From the IMG/VR virus record IMGVR_UViG_3300042569_001787, positions 28,751 to 92,750 of that record: 64,000 nt of DNA; one strand, given 5' to 3'. Each line of letters begins with the position of its first letter. Position 1 is the first letter of the stretch. A program made the position numbers and the translations under genes. The notes below the pieces were generated by a model, which had not been told where the DNA came from, did no database searches, and worked only from the letters and a program-made list of their open reading frames with translations. This document shows positions 39,306 to 49,335 of the stretch, in pieces. Source of the stretch: a virus.

Positions 39306-40885
39306 CAATTAATTCGGATATTTTGATTTAAGATGGTATTTTCTGCGTCAGCAAGAATTGCATTAATTTCTGCGGCGGTTTGTCCATTACCTGCAGCAAC
39401 CGGAATAGGTGGTGCCGTGGCAACAGGATGTACGTGTCCAGTAACAAATGAAAATATTTTTCTAAGTAGTGACATTAACTCATCACCCCTTGTTGTTGGA
39501 TATGTTTTACTATAAATACTACTTTCGTCACCAACAAATTTATCTTGTGGTATACCATATAAAGTTTGACTTAAACTAATTTTACCTTTAGGTCCTGTAG
39601 AGTCTTGTGATAGTAAATAAATTTTTTGGGACCCTAAAATACCATAGGATACATCTGAAGGAACAAACTCGGATGGTGTAACTTTTTCAATCTTAATATC
39701 CCCTTGAGGGCCAATAACAGCAGTACCATTTTTGTTTTCCCAAACTAAAAACCACCCACTATTAATTAATCCCATATTTAATTTAATTTTACTATAAAAC
39801 TTAACATAATTAGTTAATTCCGCAACATCATTTACAACTTGTGATGGCGAGAATTTAGTACCTTTTTGATATGTTAATTTTGATGGTGTAACTACAAAAG
39901 GGAATATTTGGTCTTGGGGTATATTACGTAATTGATTATTAACAATATAATTAGGTAAGTCAATAAAATTTTTAAAAACTCCATCACAGAATTTATTAAT
40001 TAAACTTAATGAATCGTTAAAATTTGTGGCGGTAAATTTAACCTCTTCAATAGGACCACTATAATCAGTACCAACGCTTAAATTAACAATAGTATCGGAT
40101 TTAAAATTTTTACTATTAACTCGTTGACTAGGAATTACATTATATAAACCAACAGACCCATTAAAGACATTCTGAGTATTTTCTAAATTTTCAATATCCC
40201 AAATTATTATTTTTTTAACCACCTTAACATTTTCAATTAATCTAGTTTGGGTTTCTTGAGGTAATAAAAGTTTTTGTTGAGTAAAATTTGAAAGTTGTAA
40301 GAATGACCTCAAGGTATTACCAACAGGTATTTGGGTTGTACTTAATACTTTTGTTTTACCCGCTCTAATTAAAACCTCATTTTCTTTAACAACAACATCG
40401 GCAGAACCACGGCCTAATAATGCGTTATCGCCTGGTTCAGGAAATACGCCATAACTATCTTTGTTACGATATTGTCCTTCACTATTTTTAATTGAGATAC
40501 CTTGTTTAATTCTATCACCAGACGCTAAAAATTTCTTAGAACCTTGGTAATATTCAAAAGGTGTTGTCATTGGTGATGAAAACGGACCTTGAATATAGAA
40601 TTGGTTTTGAAAGTTAAATTTTTTATTTTGGTATATAATGTGTACGTACTCATTTTTTTTTGGTACTTGGCTAAAATAAAAAGGTAATAATGGTAAGAAG
40701 ATTAATGGGTCTTTTGATGTCCATTTATCAATCTTCTCATTCCAATTGGGAACTGATGCTATAATATCGGTATATGTTTGAGTTTCAGGTATGACTCTAA
40801 GTCTACCTAACATCATCGGGTCTTCGTTATCATAAACAATTCCCGGAAATATAATTTGATGTATGTTAGATTCGTCTATTTTCAT
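39305..40885 (-). CDS. Putative baseplate hub / spike protein (gp5-like OB fold)
   Basis: 526 residues. The start [25 protein letters not shown] has the GRLRV strand typical of the OB-fold domain of T4 gp5 and other phage spike proteins. [22 protein letters not shown] continues the barrel. Later [26 protein letters not shown] resembles the start of a spike beta-helix. No lysozyme domain is seen. The C-terminus has an Ala/Pro-rich segment. The assignment is by pattern and context among tail genes. Confidence 0.6.
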   Translation of the reverse strand: MKIDESNIHQIIFPGIVYDNEDPMMLGRLRVIPETQTYTDIIASVPNWNEKIDKWTSKDPLIFLPLLPFYFSQVPKKNEYVHIIYQNKKFNFQNQFYIQGPFSSPMTTPFEYYQGSKKFLASGDRIKQGISIKNSEGQYRNKDSYGVFPEPGDNALLGRGSADVVVKENEVLIRAGKTKVLSTTQIPVGNTLRSFLQLSNFTQQKLLLPQETQTRLIENVKVVKKIIIWDIENLENTQNVFNGSVGLYNVIPSQRVNSKNFKSDTIVNLSVGTDYSGPIEEVKFTATNFNDSLSLINKFCDGVFKNFIDLPNYIVNNQLRNIPQDQIFPFVVTPSKLTYQKGTKFSPSQVVNDVAELTNYVKFYSKIKLNMGLINSGWFLVWENKNGTAVIGPQGDIKIEKVTPSEFVPSDVSYGILGSQKIYLLSQDSTGPKGKISLSQTLYGIPQDKFVGDESSIYSKTYPTTRGDELMSLLRKIFSFVTGHVHPVATAPPIPVAAGNGQTAAEINAILADAENTILNQNIRIN

Positions 40886-41097
40886 TATTTACTAGTTCTG
40901 TTTTGATATTCTTTAAGAATAGTATTGTAAGTTAATTCTAATTTATCTAAATGTTCGGTCATTTTAATAACGGCGTCTTTGGTAAATTTAAAATCTTCTT
41001 GAATAAAATCCATAACAAAAGTCAAATCTTTATTTGAGTGTGATTTGTAATCTTTTATTATTTTTATGGCTTTTTCTGATTGTTCTTTTTTCGTCAT
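40885..41097 (-). CDS. Small helical protein (70 aa)
   Basis: Starts two bases after the next larger gene and shares one base with the hub-like gene. [20 protein letters not shown], then a helical stretch to TSK. Possibly a tail assembly chaperone or minor tail component, based only on place in the operon. Confidence 0.5.
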   Translation of the reverse strand: MTKKEQSEKAIKIIKDYKSHSNKDLTFVMDFIQEDFKFTKDAVIKMTEHLDKLELTYNTILKEYQNRTSK

Positions 41098-41099
41098 AA

Positions 41100-43007
41100 T
41101 TACATTTTTTTACCAAAAGAACTCGCAGGAACTGTCAGACCTGCTGGGGTCATTGTTAATGCCCCTACCGCAATTTGTACCTTACCATTTTCCGCCTCTT
41201 CCGAAGCCATAGCTTTCATCTGTCCTAACATTTTTAAAACATCTAAATTAGGACTTCCGTCAGGCATTGGTCCTGTTGGAATACCAAGTTTTTGCATTTC
41301 CTCAATAGCCCCAATAAATGCTCGAGTTTCAGAATACCCTCCCGCAAATTGAGAAGCAAATAATAGAGGTAATGGTATATCACCACCCCAACCTGTTCCC
41401 GCAATTTTTAACAACCACAGAATTTCATCAATAACACTTTTACATTTACGCCAATCTGAAATAAACTGAGCGACAATAATGATAAGTTGGATTAATTTTA
41501 AAATTATAATAATTCGTTTATCCAATTTTTCTCTGGCAACGTCTTGGATTACCGATTGTATTAAATTCAAAATATCTTTTTTAATTAGATAAAAAAGTTC
41601 TTTAACAAATAACGCTCCAATTTTTGATATTAAATTTATAAAAAACTTTTTAAAGGTTTTCATAAAATCAACAAATGAATTAACACCATCAACAAATGTT
41701 TGACCTATTGACTTTAACATTACAAATATTGGTAATAATATTTTTGGAGATAGTAGAGCGGCGGCAATTCCTTGAACAATTAATTTAAGGAAGTTTAAAT
41801 CTACCGCGGCTTTAATATTACCCTGAATAGCAAATCCTTGCCATTCGGGATTATTAATTAACGTTTGAGTTAACGCATCCGCAGCATCAACTAAGTCCTT
41901 ATCCTCAATAAAATTTAATGTACCTAAATCATTTAGAATATCATCATAATTAACCGGTAATTTAACATTACCACAATCTTCAAATTCAACCACACCATTT
42001 TTAATGTTAGTAACTCTTTGGTCTATATTACGTAAATCAATATCTGTGAATTCAAAAAATGACTCATCAATATCGTCTAATTCCGCCAATTTTGCAATAC
42101 CACTAACATCAATTTCTTTTTTATTGTCAAAACATAAACCTAAAACCCTTTGGATTATCATCATAAATTTACTAGTATCTTCGGCTTGAGCAACACCAAC
42201 ATTAGCACTAATAGATATCGCCCCGCTTAATGACTCCATAATATTTGCCATAATATTTGTAAACTCAACAACCTTAATTGTTCTATAATAATCCGCTAAA
42301 AAAGTACCAACCTTATTAATACTACCTATTCTATTTGCAAGAGTTACCTTAAACCAATGTCCTGTCTCACCTAAAGCGTTTATAGTAACGTATTGAATAT
42401 CAAATAATGCTTGTCCTGATTGACCAATATATTGTGCTCCATTATCGGTTGAATAAGGGTTACCACTTTGTATTCTTTCATATAATTCTTTATTCATTGA
42501 GAATGGATAAAGTTGTATTGCAATTGGGTTTTTTTCGTATAAGACTTTTCCATCTTTACTTGCAGGTACTTTCTTTAATAGATTGATTAAATCTATTGAA
42601 CTTACTTTGACATAGATTACCTGTGCGGCATATGTTTGTTGTTGGTCACAGCCAACAGCGTTTATTGCTTCTTCCTGAAGAATTTCGATGATTTGAGGTT
42701 CAATATTCTTAATAGTTCTAATTAATGTTTTTTTAACGTAACTAATTGTACTAGCACCTTTACCGCCAGTAAGGTTATTAATGTCTAATAATTGTTCAAA
42801 TTGATTTTTGATTTCTTTTTGAAATCTTTTAGTTTGTTCTTTAACTTTATCTAAAGATTCTGTAACGTTTTCTTTTGCAGTATCAAAAGACTCTCCGGCA
42901 GTTTTAGAGGTGGTGTCATATTGAGATTTTAAATCTTTGTATGAGGTTGTTGCCGAAATCTTTTTTTGAGCGGATTTATAATCAACCCCTAAATCTAATG
43001 AGCCCAT
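41100..43007 (-). CDS. Large tail/baseplate protein with coiled start (635 aa)
   Basis: Residues 20-75 are a charged coiled coil (SYKDLKSQYDTTSKTAGESF and on). The middle is alpha-beta and contains QTYAAQVIYVKVSSIDLINLLKKV. Residues 420-560 hold several hydrophobic helices (LIVQGIAAALLSPKILLPIFVML; RIIIILKLIQLIIIVAQFI) that could be membrane-active. The end is Gly/Pro/Met-rich with LTVPASSFGKKM. Tape-measure or baseplate wedge-like proteins have such composition, but the length is short for a tape measure. It lies in the minus-strand tail operon. Confidence 0.55.
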   Translation of the reverse strand: MGSLDLGVDYKSAQKKISATTSYKDLKSQYDTTSKTAGESFDTAKENVTESLDKVKEQTKRFQKEIKNQFEQLLDINNLTGGKGASTISYVKKTLIRTIKNIEPQIIEILQEEAINAVGCDQQQTYAAQVIYVKVSSIDLINLLKKVPASKDGKVLYEKNPIAIQLYPFSMNKELYERIQSGNPYSTDNGAQYIGQSGQALFDIQYVTINALGETGHWFKVTLANRIGSINKVGTFLADYYRTIKVVEFTNIMANIMESLSGAISISANVGVAQAEDTSKFMMIIQRVLGLCFDNKKEIDVSGIAKLAELDDIDESFFEFTDIDLRNIDQRVTNIKNGVVEFEDCGNVKLPVNYDDILNDLGTLNFIEDKDLVDAADALTQTLINNPEWQGFAIQGNIKAAVDLNFLKLIVQGIAAALLSPKILLPIFVMLKSIGQTFVDGVNSFVDFMKTFKKFFINLISKIGALFVKELFYLIKKDILNLIQSVIQDVAREKLDKRIIIILKLIQLIIIVAQFISDWRKCKSVIDEILWLLKIAGTGWGGDIPLPLLFASQFAGGYSETRAFIGAIEEMQKLGIPTGPMPDGSPNLDVLKMLGQMKAMASEEAENGKVQIAVGALTMTPAGLTVPASSFGKKM

Positions 43008-43012
43008 TTTAG

Positions 43013-43390
43013 TTAGTTTTTCATTTTGTAAGACCCATCAGGTTTAGATGCGTCTTTTTGTATTAAATTTTCTAATAAATCATCATCCACACCTAAATCA
43101 GTAATTGAGAAACCACCACTTCCTGCGGAGTTAGACTTTTCCCACATAGTAGATTGTAGTTTAGATAATGTTAATTTTTTTTCAACACAGTCGTTAATAA
43201 TTTTTTGTTGTTTTTCAATAACAGGGCCTATTAGAGTCATATCCTCAGGTTCTTTCATCATTGTCAACATTTTATTTTGTATTCTAATAGCCGTGTTTCT
43301 TTGTTCAACAAGTTCATTATAAATTTCTTGCATCAAAGATAACATTGACTCCTTAGTTAAATTAATTTCTTTTTTTTGCGGTCTTCCCAT
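43013..43390 (-). CDS. Small helical protein (125 aa)
   Basis: Begins MGRPQKKEINLTKESMLSLM and forms a long helical region (NELVEQRNTAIRIQNKMLTMM, VIEKQQKIINDCVEKKLTLSKL), then a Ser/Gly-rich turn and a polar tail. It starts the tail transcription unit, directly behind a late-type motif. No family recognised. Confidence 0.55.
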   Translation of the reverse strand: MGRPQKKEINLTKESMLSLMQEIYNELVEQRNTAIRIQNKMLTMMKEPEDMTLIGPVIEKQQKIINDCVEKKLTLSKLQSTMWEKSNSAGSGGFSITDLGVDDDLLENLIQKDASKPDGSYKMKN

Positions 43391-43392
43391 TA

Positions 43393-43402
43393 CAATAAAT
43401 AT
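43393..43402 (-). promoter_or_regulatory. Late-promoter-like motif
   Basis: ATATTTATTG on the minus strand, two bases before the gene starting at 43390. Confidence 0.5.
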
Positions 43403-43415
43403 TAACTATAAAATT

Positions 43416-44165
43416 TTATTTAACCATATTTTGTACTAAAGTATAATACATCGATTTGTATTTCTTCATTGACCCCCTAATTTCTTTGGTTGACAAATTT
43501 GTCATTTCCCTTAATGAAAGTAGTATTATATTTTTATTAAATTTATTATTATCATTACCAATAAAAATAGATTCATAGTTCTCAAAAAGGTCATGTAATG
43601 CATACCCTAATTTGACTTCATTATCCGATAAATTTTCATTTTTTAAAAAATTGTCTAACTCAAGTAAAAAGTTTTTGATTACTTTTTCTGAGTCAATACC
43701 TTCTTTTTCAATACTGTACGAAAAGTTGGGGTTATTTTCCAAACTTGTGGAAATATCCTCATATGATATTTTTCGGTTAGTTTCTTTTTGGTCCTTAATG
43801 ATTTGCCCCATAAGATAGTTCTTACAGATTGTACCAAAATATGAATAAGCTTTTTTCTCCCTAGAGGGTTTAAACTTTTCAATTTTTGTCATTAAGAATG
43901 AGTGAGTGTCTACATGTATATCCGTAAAGTCCATGTCTTTTCTATATAATTTGTATCTTCGTATTATTGAAGATATCATCTTATCTAAAGGTTTTTTTAA
44001 AAAATCGTTATAAATTTTATTTCTTTCTTCGTAAGTTGTTGCTTCTAAAAATCTAACAACGGCCAACTCTTCTGGAACATCAAAATAATTTAATTGTTTA
44101 GGTTTTCTACCTTTCTTCTTTAACTCAACATTTGTATCTCCTGTTAAATTAATAATTTCTGTCAT
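43416..44165 (-). CDS. Late-transcription sigma factor (gp55-like)
   Basis: 249 residues. The pattern FLKKPLDKMISSIIRRYKLYRKDMDF then KIEKFKPSREKKAYSYFGTICKNYLMGQI corresponds to the sigma region 2 of T4 gp55, where the AYSYF block contacts the -10 region. The C-terminal part (ILLSLREMTNLSTKEIRGSMKKYK) resembles a helix-turn-helix. It lacks the region 4 of host sigma factors in full form. It should direct host RNA polymerase to the late promoters of this phage. Confidence 0.8.
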   Translation of the reverse strand: MTEIINLTGDTNVELKKKGRKPKQLNYFDVPEELAVVRFLEATTYEERNKIYNDFLKKPLDKMISSIIRRYKLYRKDMDFTDIHVDTHSFLMTKIEKFKPSREKKAYSYFGTICKNYLMGQIIKDQKETNRKISYEDISTSLENNPNFSYSIEKEGIDSEKVIKNFLLELDNFLKNENLSDNEVKLGYALHDLFENYESIFIGNDNNKFNKNIILLSLREMTNLSTKEIRGSMKKYKSMYYTLVQNMVK

Positions 44166-44989
44166 TAAACTGTTTGTGGTTCATACTTTATGGCTCTGTC
44201 ATTAATAAAAAAGTATTCTTTTTTGGCAGAGTCAATCCAAAATCTTACTTCGTCTTCTGTTAATCTATCGTCGCCATTTTTATAATTCCAAAAAATAGAA
44301 CCATCTCTCAGGTTAGTGTGTTTATAACCAATCTTAGGTATTGACATAAATTTAACTGAATTATGTGTCATTCTTAAGAAGAATTCGTAACCAAATGTTA
44401 ATTTGAATGAGGATTTAATTAAACCAAAATCAATAAACGATGATGTTTTAATTACCATACCAGAAATTTGAAAATTTTGATATTCTAATAAAGTTTCATT
44501 AGTTAAAATACCCATTTCAGGTGTGAAGTTTGCCGCAAATGTCGCTTCATTAGTAAATCCAGCAAATTTACCTGTTTGGTCTGTATCAACAACAATAGGT
44601 AAGAACGCGTCAACATCTGAATACGCATTAGAGTAAACCTCAACGTTTTTGAACCAAATGCTCGAATACTCATCATCAAACTCAAATAGAGAAACCCATT
44701 TAGATTTTGCGGACCTTACACCGTAATTTATTTGTGATGCGTAGTTTGCATCTTTTGTCCACTCAACTTTAATAACGTTTAAAGTTCCAAAATCAAATTG
44801 ATTGATATAATCAACAATATACGTTTCGTTAGTGTGAACGATAATTAATTCATTGATACCAACTTTTTGATTTTTTAATGACTCAATACATTTTTCAAAG
44901 TATTCAGTAAATCCGTTTGCTTTTCCTGACTTAATTGGTAAAATAACCGATACGTCAAATTTTTGTGTGTTTTCCATATTATTCTTCAA
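44165..44989 (-). CDS. Glycosyltransferase family 2-like
   Basis: 274 residues. VSVILPIKSGKANGFTEYFE at the start, ELIIVHTN, then SKWVSLFEFDDEYSS as the acidic pair. This gives a GT-A fold. It overlaps the next glycosyltransferase by ten bases and follows gp55 (one-base overlap), so glycan genes and late sigma factor are coupled in one operon. Confidence 0.75.
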   Translation of the reverse strand: MKNNMENTQKFDVSVILPIKSGKANGFTEYFEKCIESLKNQKVGINELIIVHTNETYIVDYINQFDFGTLNVIKVEWTKDANYASQINYGVRSAKSKWVSLFEFDDEYSSIWFKNVEVYSNAYSDVDAFLPIVVDTDQTGKFAGFTNEATFAANFTPEMGILTNETLLEYQNFQISGMVIKTSSFIDFGLIKSSFKLTFGYEFFLRMTHNSVKFMSIPKIGYKHTNLRDGSIFWNYKNGDDRLTEDEVRFWIDSAKKEYFFINDRAIKYEPQTV

Positions 44990-46043
44990 TAATTTCTAGT
45001 TTAGTTAATTGTTCTTCAAATGAAGTAAGTCTTGTGTTAACGTAATTGTTAAATAACTTTACAGAAACCTCATCGAATTCTTTTTTTGTTGATAAATTCT
45101 CAACAGTTTTAATCATTTCCTCATATAAATTAGGGTTAACATTGTCCTCTAACCAATTTTGTAGGAAGTCCGCAACGAAATCTACCATTTGATTCTTATT
45201 GTTAATCCAAATACCATTATTCTCTGACATCCAAGGGGGTAGTAAGTTTGGTGTTAAACCTAAGACAGGAACTCCACAAGTCATTGACTCTAATGGGAAT
45301 GTACCATAAGCACTTTTGTCATCAATCCATACAGATAAGAAACTTTCTTTTAATGCTTTAGCAAATTCTTCTTCAGATAAACCTCTCATATCTCTAAAAG
45401 TGACCCATCTATATTGTGGGAATTTTATATAGAAAGATTTAATTAAATTAACGGAATCTCTTTGTTCTCTTGAATGAACCGCAATGATTGGTTTTGGGGG
45501 TAATGTTTGTTTGGTGAATGATTCTGAAATAAACGGTCTTAAAATATCATAAGAAATACCTTTCATTAAATTTTCTAAAAACTCCATTTGAGATTCTGAT
45601 GTGGTAATACATTTGTAAAACCCTAATTGTGACCAAGATTGTCCTGGTTGCAAGGTTTCCAATACGTGGTCATAAGCTTGACATAGTACAATTTTACCAC
45701 AAGGCAATTTAGAAATTTGACTCATCACAAATCCGTATAATTCAGGAATAACAATAAAGTCTTCAGGTGAAACTTCTAAGTTTTCGCCTTCGATTGATTT
45801 ATGGGGTAATGATGTCATGTATGATTCCCCTAACCATCCTGATACGCCAGTGTAGTCAGGTTTCTCATGTAAAATGATTGGGTTATACCCTTCATTTAAT
45901 AATGACATCCCTAAATTATAGATGTAAGCAATTGATGATTTGGCGTTACCCTTAGTATCCTGAACTAAAAGATAGATTCTTGATTTCTTATCTTTCATGT
46001 TTTGGATTGACTGTTCTAATTTTGAAATTTGTTCTTTATTCAT
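44979..46043 (-). CDS. Glycosyltransferase, GT-B-like (family 4-type)
   Basis: 354 residues. The C-terminal half has the GT-B donor-site pattern: ITTSESQMEFLENLMKG, KPIIAVHSREQRD, LSVWIDDKSAYGTFPLESMTCGVPVLGL, where FPLESMTCGVPV is the E-x7-E-like sugar-nucleotide block. The N-terminal domain contains IYLLVQDTKGNAKSSIAYIYNLG. It should transfer a sugar from a nucleotide donor; acceptor unknown. Confidence 0.78.
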   Translation of the reverse strand: MNKEQISKLEQSIQNMKDKKSRIYLLVQDTKGNAKSSIAYIYNLGMSLLNEGYNPIILHEKPDYTGVSGWLGESYMTSLPHKSIEGENLEVSPEDFIVIPELYGFVMSQISKLPCGKIVLCQAYDHVLETLQPGQSWSQLGFYKCITTSESQMEFLENLMKGISYDILRPFISESFTKQTLPPKPIIAVHSREQRDSVNLIKSFYIKFPQYRWVTFRDMRGLSEEEFAKALKESFLSVWIDDKSAYGTFPLESMTCGVPVLGLTPNLLPPWMSENNGIWINNKNQMVDFVADFLQNWLEDNVNPNLYEEMIKTVENLSTKKEFDEVSVKLFNNYVNTRLTSFEEQLTKLEIIEE

Positions 46044-46047
46044 GGTA

Positions 46048-46323
46048 TTAGTATTTGTTTAGTAATTTTTTATTTAAAAGTGTGTTAAACGCTAATTTAA
46101 ATGGTATTGATATTTCTGAACCTTTACCTGCTAAGGTTTCATCAATTTCATCTGTGACATCCATAATCACTTCTAACATTAGTTTAATTGTTTCGTATTT
46201 TACTATATTAATTTGTGTACTCTCAGTTTCGCCAGAAGACGATAATGAATCTTGATTTATTTGAATGTATTCGTCAATCTTGTCTAAATCCAAATAGTAA
46301 TGTTCTCCTAATATTTTTAACAT
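46048..46323 (-). CDS. Small conserved acidic protein (91 aa)
   Basis: MLKILGEHYYLDLDKIDEYI, then STQINIVKYETIKLMLEVIMDVTDEIDETLAGKGSEISIPFKLAFNTLLNKKLLNKY. Acidic first half, helical second half, one base overlap with the HAD-like gene. Similar short proteins occur beside glycosyltransferases in T4-like phages; function unknown. Confidence 0.55.
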   Translation of the reverse strand: MLKILGEHYYLDLDKIDEYIQINQDSLSSSGETESTQINIVKYETIKLMLEVIMDVTDEIDETLAGKGSEISIPFKLAFNTLLNKKLLNKY

Positions 46324-46925
46324 TATAAAATAGTTTTTAATTTATCTTTTAATTCTTTGATTGTGTTTATTGTGTGTTCCGACTTAACATTATTATTATA
46401 AATTGTTTCATATTTAATTAATATCTTATCTGATGGATGGTCTAATAATAATGCAGGATTTGCGGTAAGTAAAACATCAATTTCATTCCACATGGAGTTA
46501 ATTGTTGAATTACTATAAAATTTTACTTTTTCCACTAAACAACCAAATTTTGATAGGAAGAATAATGAGGCTGGTTTTGATTTACCTATCTCATCGGAAA
46601 CAATTAATAAATCGTGATTGTCCCTTAAGTTAACATATATTTCATTTAAATCGTTAAATGTTGAATACTCTGATGACTGTGAATGACCAAACACTTCCAT
46701 TGGGAATTCTTCATACAGAAATGTGAATAATTCATCATCAGATTGAAAGGTGAAATGACTTCTAAGGTCCAAACTTGTTACGGGAAGATTTATCTCATAT
46801 TTAAAGGAATCCTCATCTTCAAGACCGTCCGTTTTATCTATCATATATTTTTGATAGGTTTGTTCTATTTTATCCAATGTGTTTCGTAGAACTCCATTAA
46901 TTTCTATACCTATTCTCATATACAT
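46323..46925 (-). CDS. HAD-like protein without catalytic Asp
   Basis: 200 residues. MRIGIEINGVLRNTLDK has the shape of HAD motif I (xxDxDGVLxDT), but the nucleophilic and second Asp are Glu and Asn. LLIVSDEIGKSKPASLFFLSKFG resembles motifs II/III, and an acidic PSDKILI follows. This is an inactive HAD-like fold, perhaps a binding or regulatory protein for nucleotide or sugar phosphates. It has a terminator upstream, after PhoH. Confidence 0.55.
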   Translation of the reverse strand: MYMRIGIEINGVLRNTLDKIEQTYQKYMIDKTDGLEDEDSFKYEINLPVTSLDLRSHFTFQSDDELFTFLYEEFPMEVFGHSQSSEYSTFNDLNEIYVNLRDNHDLLIVSDEIGKSKPASLFFLSKFGCLVEKVKFYSNSTINSMWNEIDVLLTANPALLLDHPSDKILIKYETIYNNNVKSEHTINTIKELKDKLKTIL

Positions 46926-46941
46926 AAAAAAATATGTAAAA

Positions 46942-46983
46942 AACCCAATAAGTAAATTAAATTAAATTTATACTTATTGGGTT
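46942..46983 (-). terminator. Terminator after PhoH
   Basis: AACCCAATAAGTA and TACTTATTGGGTT form a 13-bp stem. On the minus strand it is followed by a T-run. Confidence 0.85.
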
Positions 46984-46993
46984 AATAATAATT

Positions 46994-47731
46994 TTAGTTT
47001 TCGTATCTTTTTAAGATTTTACTTATTAAAGGATTTCTAACAACATCTTCGTGGTTGAATTCAAATGTTCCGATGTCATCTAAATTTTGAAACTTTTGTA
47101 GTGCGTCCCATAAACCTGTTTGAGTTTTGTCTTTATGTCGGTCAAATTGTTCTAAGTCACCTGAAAGGAAGAACTTAGAATTAAACCCAATTCTTGTCAA
47201 TAGTAATTTCATTTGACTTGGAGTTGAGTTCTGAGCCTCCTCAAACAATAGAATTGAATTGTCAATATTCATACCTCTCATGTACGCTAACGCAAAAACT
47301 TCAATTGCCTCAATTTCTTTTAATTTTTCTCTAGCTTCTTTACCAATAATTTTATTTAATAAATAATACGATGGGAAAATATAAGGGTCTAATTTTTCTT
47401 CAACATTGCCAGGAAGTGACCCTAATTTTTCTTCTGCTTCAACCGCAGGTCTTACGATAATAATTTTTTCATAAGGTGTTGTTGGGTCTGACAATAAGTC
47501 CACCGCAGCTTTCATGGCAATATAACTTTTACCAACACCAGCAGGTCCTGAACAAATAGTAATTTGACTATTAGTTAAAATGTCATAATACTTTTTTTGA
47601 TTTACGCTTAAAAACTTTTCTTTAGTTTTTCTTTTAATAATCTGACTAATTAAGTCTTTTTTACTCACCGGTTTATTGGTGGTCTCCGGAGTGGGGGTTA
47701 TTGTTGGTTTTCTTTTTCGTTGTTCAGCCAT
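46994..47731 (-). CDS. phoH: PhoH-like ATPase
   Basis: 245 residues. ICSGPAGVGKSYIAMKAAVDLL (P-loop, residues 62-69), IIIVRPAVEAEEKLGSLPGNVEEKLDPYIFPSYYLL, MRGMNIDNSILLFEEAQNSTPSQMKLLLTRIG (Walker B) and FFLSGDLEQFDRHKD match the PhoH core. PhoH-like genes are frequent in T4-like phages; the protein is an ATPase linked to RNA metabolism. The N-terminal 50 residues are basic and Pro/Thr-rich. Confidence 0.92.
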   Translation of the reverse strand: MAEQRKRKPTITPTPETTNKPVSKKDLISQIIKRKTKEKFLSVNQKKYYDILTNSQITICSGPAGVGKSYIAMKAAVDLLSDPTTPYEKIIIVRPAVEAEEKLGSLPGNVEEKLDPYIFPSYYLLNKIIGKEAREKLKEIEAIEVFALAYMRGMNIDNSILLFEEAQNSTPSQMKLLLTRIGFNSKFFLSGDLEQFDRHKDKTQTGLWDALQKFQNLDDIGTFEFNHEDVVRNPLISKILKRYEN

Positions 47732-47817
47732 AGTTAAATTGTTATTGGGTATCTTAATCGGTTATATATTGATAAATTCATTATACCATTACTTTAATTA
47801 TTAATCATTTGTGTAAA

Positions 47818-49329
47818 TTACTGTAGTACTGGTATGTATTTTTTTAATTTATCATAATTTTTATTAACAAACGGCACTAATCCATTTTGATAGTCGTTCT
47901 TTAATTCTATGTCATTTGATTGTTGAACCCCCCTTGTTTGGCTTTCATAATGGTAAGCAACTGAATTACCATCAATTAAATTTTCAAAACCTAAGGATAG
48001 ACATTTTAAATTTAATTCAACATCTTCAAAACAAGATTGGTAGACCTCATTAAAATAACCGCATTTTTCAAACATTGTTTTTCTAATCATTAGTAATGCC
48101 GCTGTTGAACCTACTACCTTGGATATGTTTGTATAATATCCGTAGTATGTACGTAACCCAATATGAGTTGCTTGTAGTCTTTTTAATTTGTCCACAAAAA
48201 CAGTAATCCCATTATGTTGTACTGTGTTATTTTCGTAATGTAATCGACACCCAACGGTTCCAGTTTTATTGGTGTCTTTGAATATCTTTAACATGTTATA
48301 TATTACATTATTCAGTATTTTAATATCGTTATTACAAAATAAAATAAATTCATACTCATTAGGTATATGGTTTGTAACCACATCATTATTTATTTTTGCA
48401 AAATTGTAATAATCATATTCAATTAAAGTGATGTTATTATTATTACTAATTAACTCTTTTAATTTTGTTTTACTATCATCAGAGGAGCCAGTGTCGGCGA
48501 TAAAAATATGGAAAAGAGTGGGGTTACAATGTTCGTAAAATGATTCAACGCAATTTTGGATTAATTCAAACTTATCTTTTGTTGGGATAATAATTGCAAC
48601 TTTACCAATATTTTTAATTGGTTTTTCAATTACTTTAGGAACGTAAACACTGTTAGGTTTTAAATCTAATGGTAATATAGACAAGAATTTCTCTAAAAAT
48701 TTAACCTTACTTTCAAAAAATTCGTTATTCGGTTGTCCTACAGATTCATGTGTGATGTCAAAAGAAAACGTAACACCAATCTTAACATTTTCAATATAAT
48801 TACTTAAACAAAACGGATGGTCATAAAAGTGAAATTTCCCAATCGTTTCGTCAAACGTGTTTTTAATTTTTGTTTTGTCGAATGACATAAATAACCCATC
48901 AATAGTTACAACAGGTATCAGTTGAGGTATTTTTGCAGAATATTTGTTAATCCATTTATTTTGACCTACAGGGTGGTGATAAACATGACCAACCATAGTT
49001 GTTCTCATTTCCTCCCAGTATACCCCTGATTCAGGGAAATAACATGACCCCGCCTTACCAATAATTCCATAGTCAGGATTATTTTCAAAATCACTAACTA
49101 GTTTCTTACCCCAATTTTTTTCTAATTTAATGTCGTTATGACAACAAACAACAATATCATATATAGATTGTGATATACCTTTGTTATATACCTCAGCCAA
49201 ACTATACTGATTATTGTTTTGAAATTCTAATATCTGTACATTTTTTAACCCAACAGTTTGTAACAAATGTTGTTTAAATTTGTTATTATATGTTTCGTCT
49301 TTATGGGTTGAATATATTATTGTTATCAT
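47818..49329 (-). CDS. Two-domain glycosyltransferase (family 2)
   Basis: 503 residues. Domain 1 (1-210): MITIIYSTHKDETYNNKF, IVVCCHNDIKLEKNW. Domain 2 (235-495): KVAIIIPTKDKFELIQNCVESFYEH, IFIADTGSSDDSKTKLKEL, FILFCNNDIKIL (metal site), VGSTAALLMIRKTMFEKCGYFNE and CFEDVELNLKCLSLGFE, the complete family 2 set with the ED catalytic base. Domain 1 looks like a shorter relative. It precedes a run of minus-strand glycan genes. Confidence 0.82.
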   Translation of the reverse strand: MITIIYSTHKDETYNNKFKQHLLQTVGLKNVQILEFQNNNQYSLAEVYNKGISQSIYDIVVCCHNDIKLEKNWGKKLVSDFENNPDYGIIGKAGSCYFPESGVYWEEMRTTMVGHVYHHPVGQNKWINKYSAKIPQLIPVVTIDGLFMSFDKTKIKNTFDETIGKFHFYDHPFCLSNYIENVKIGVTFSFDITHESVGQPNNEFFESKVKFLEKFLSILPLDLKPNSVYVPKVIEKPIKNIGKVAIIIPTKDKFELIQNCVESFYEHCNPTLFHIFIADTGSSDDSKTKLKELISNNNNITLIEYDYYNFAKINNDVVTNHIPNEYEFILFCNNDIKILNNVIYNMLKIFKDTNKTGTVGCRLHYENNTVQHNGITVFVDKLKRLQATHIGLRTYYGYYTNISKVVGSTAALLMIRKTMFEKCGYFNEVYQSCFEDVELNLKCLSLGFENLIDGNSVAYHYESQTRGVQQSNDIELKNDYQNGLVPFVNKNYDKLKKYIPVLQ

Positions 49330-49335
49330 ATATGG

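Noticed and set aside
41100-43007. Tape measure protein
   Set aside because: Coiled start and hydrophobic helices fit, but 635 residues is short for this type of virion and the alpha-beta middle is atypical. Left as tail/baseplate protein.
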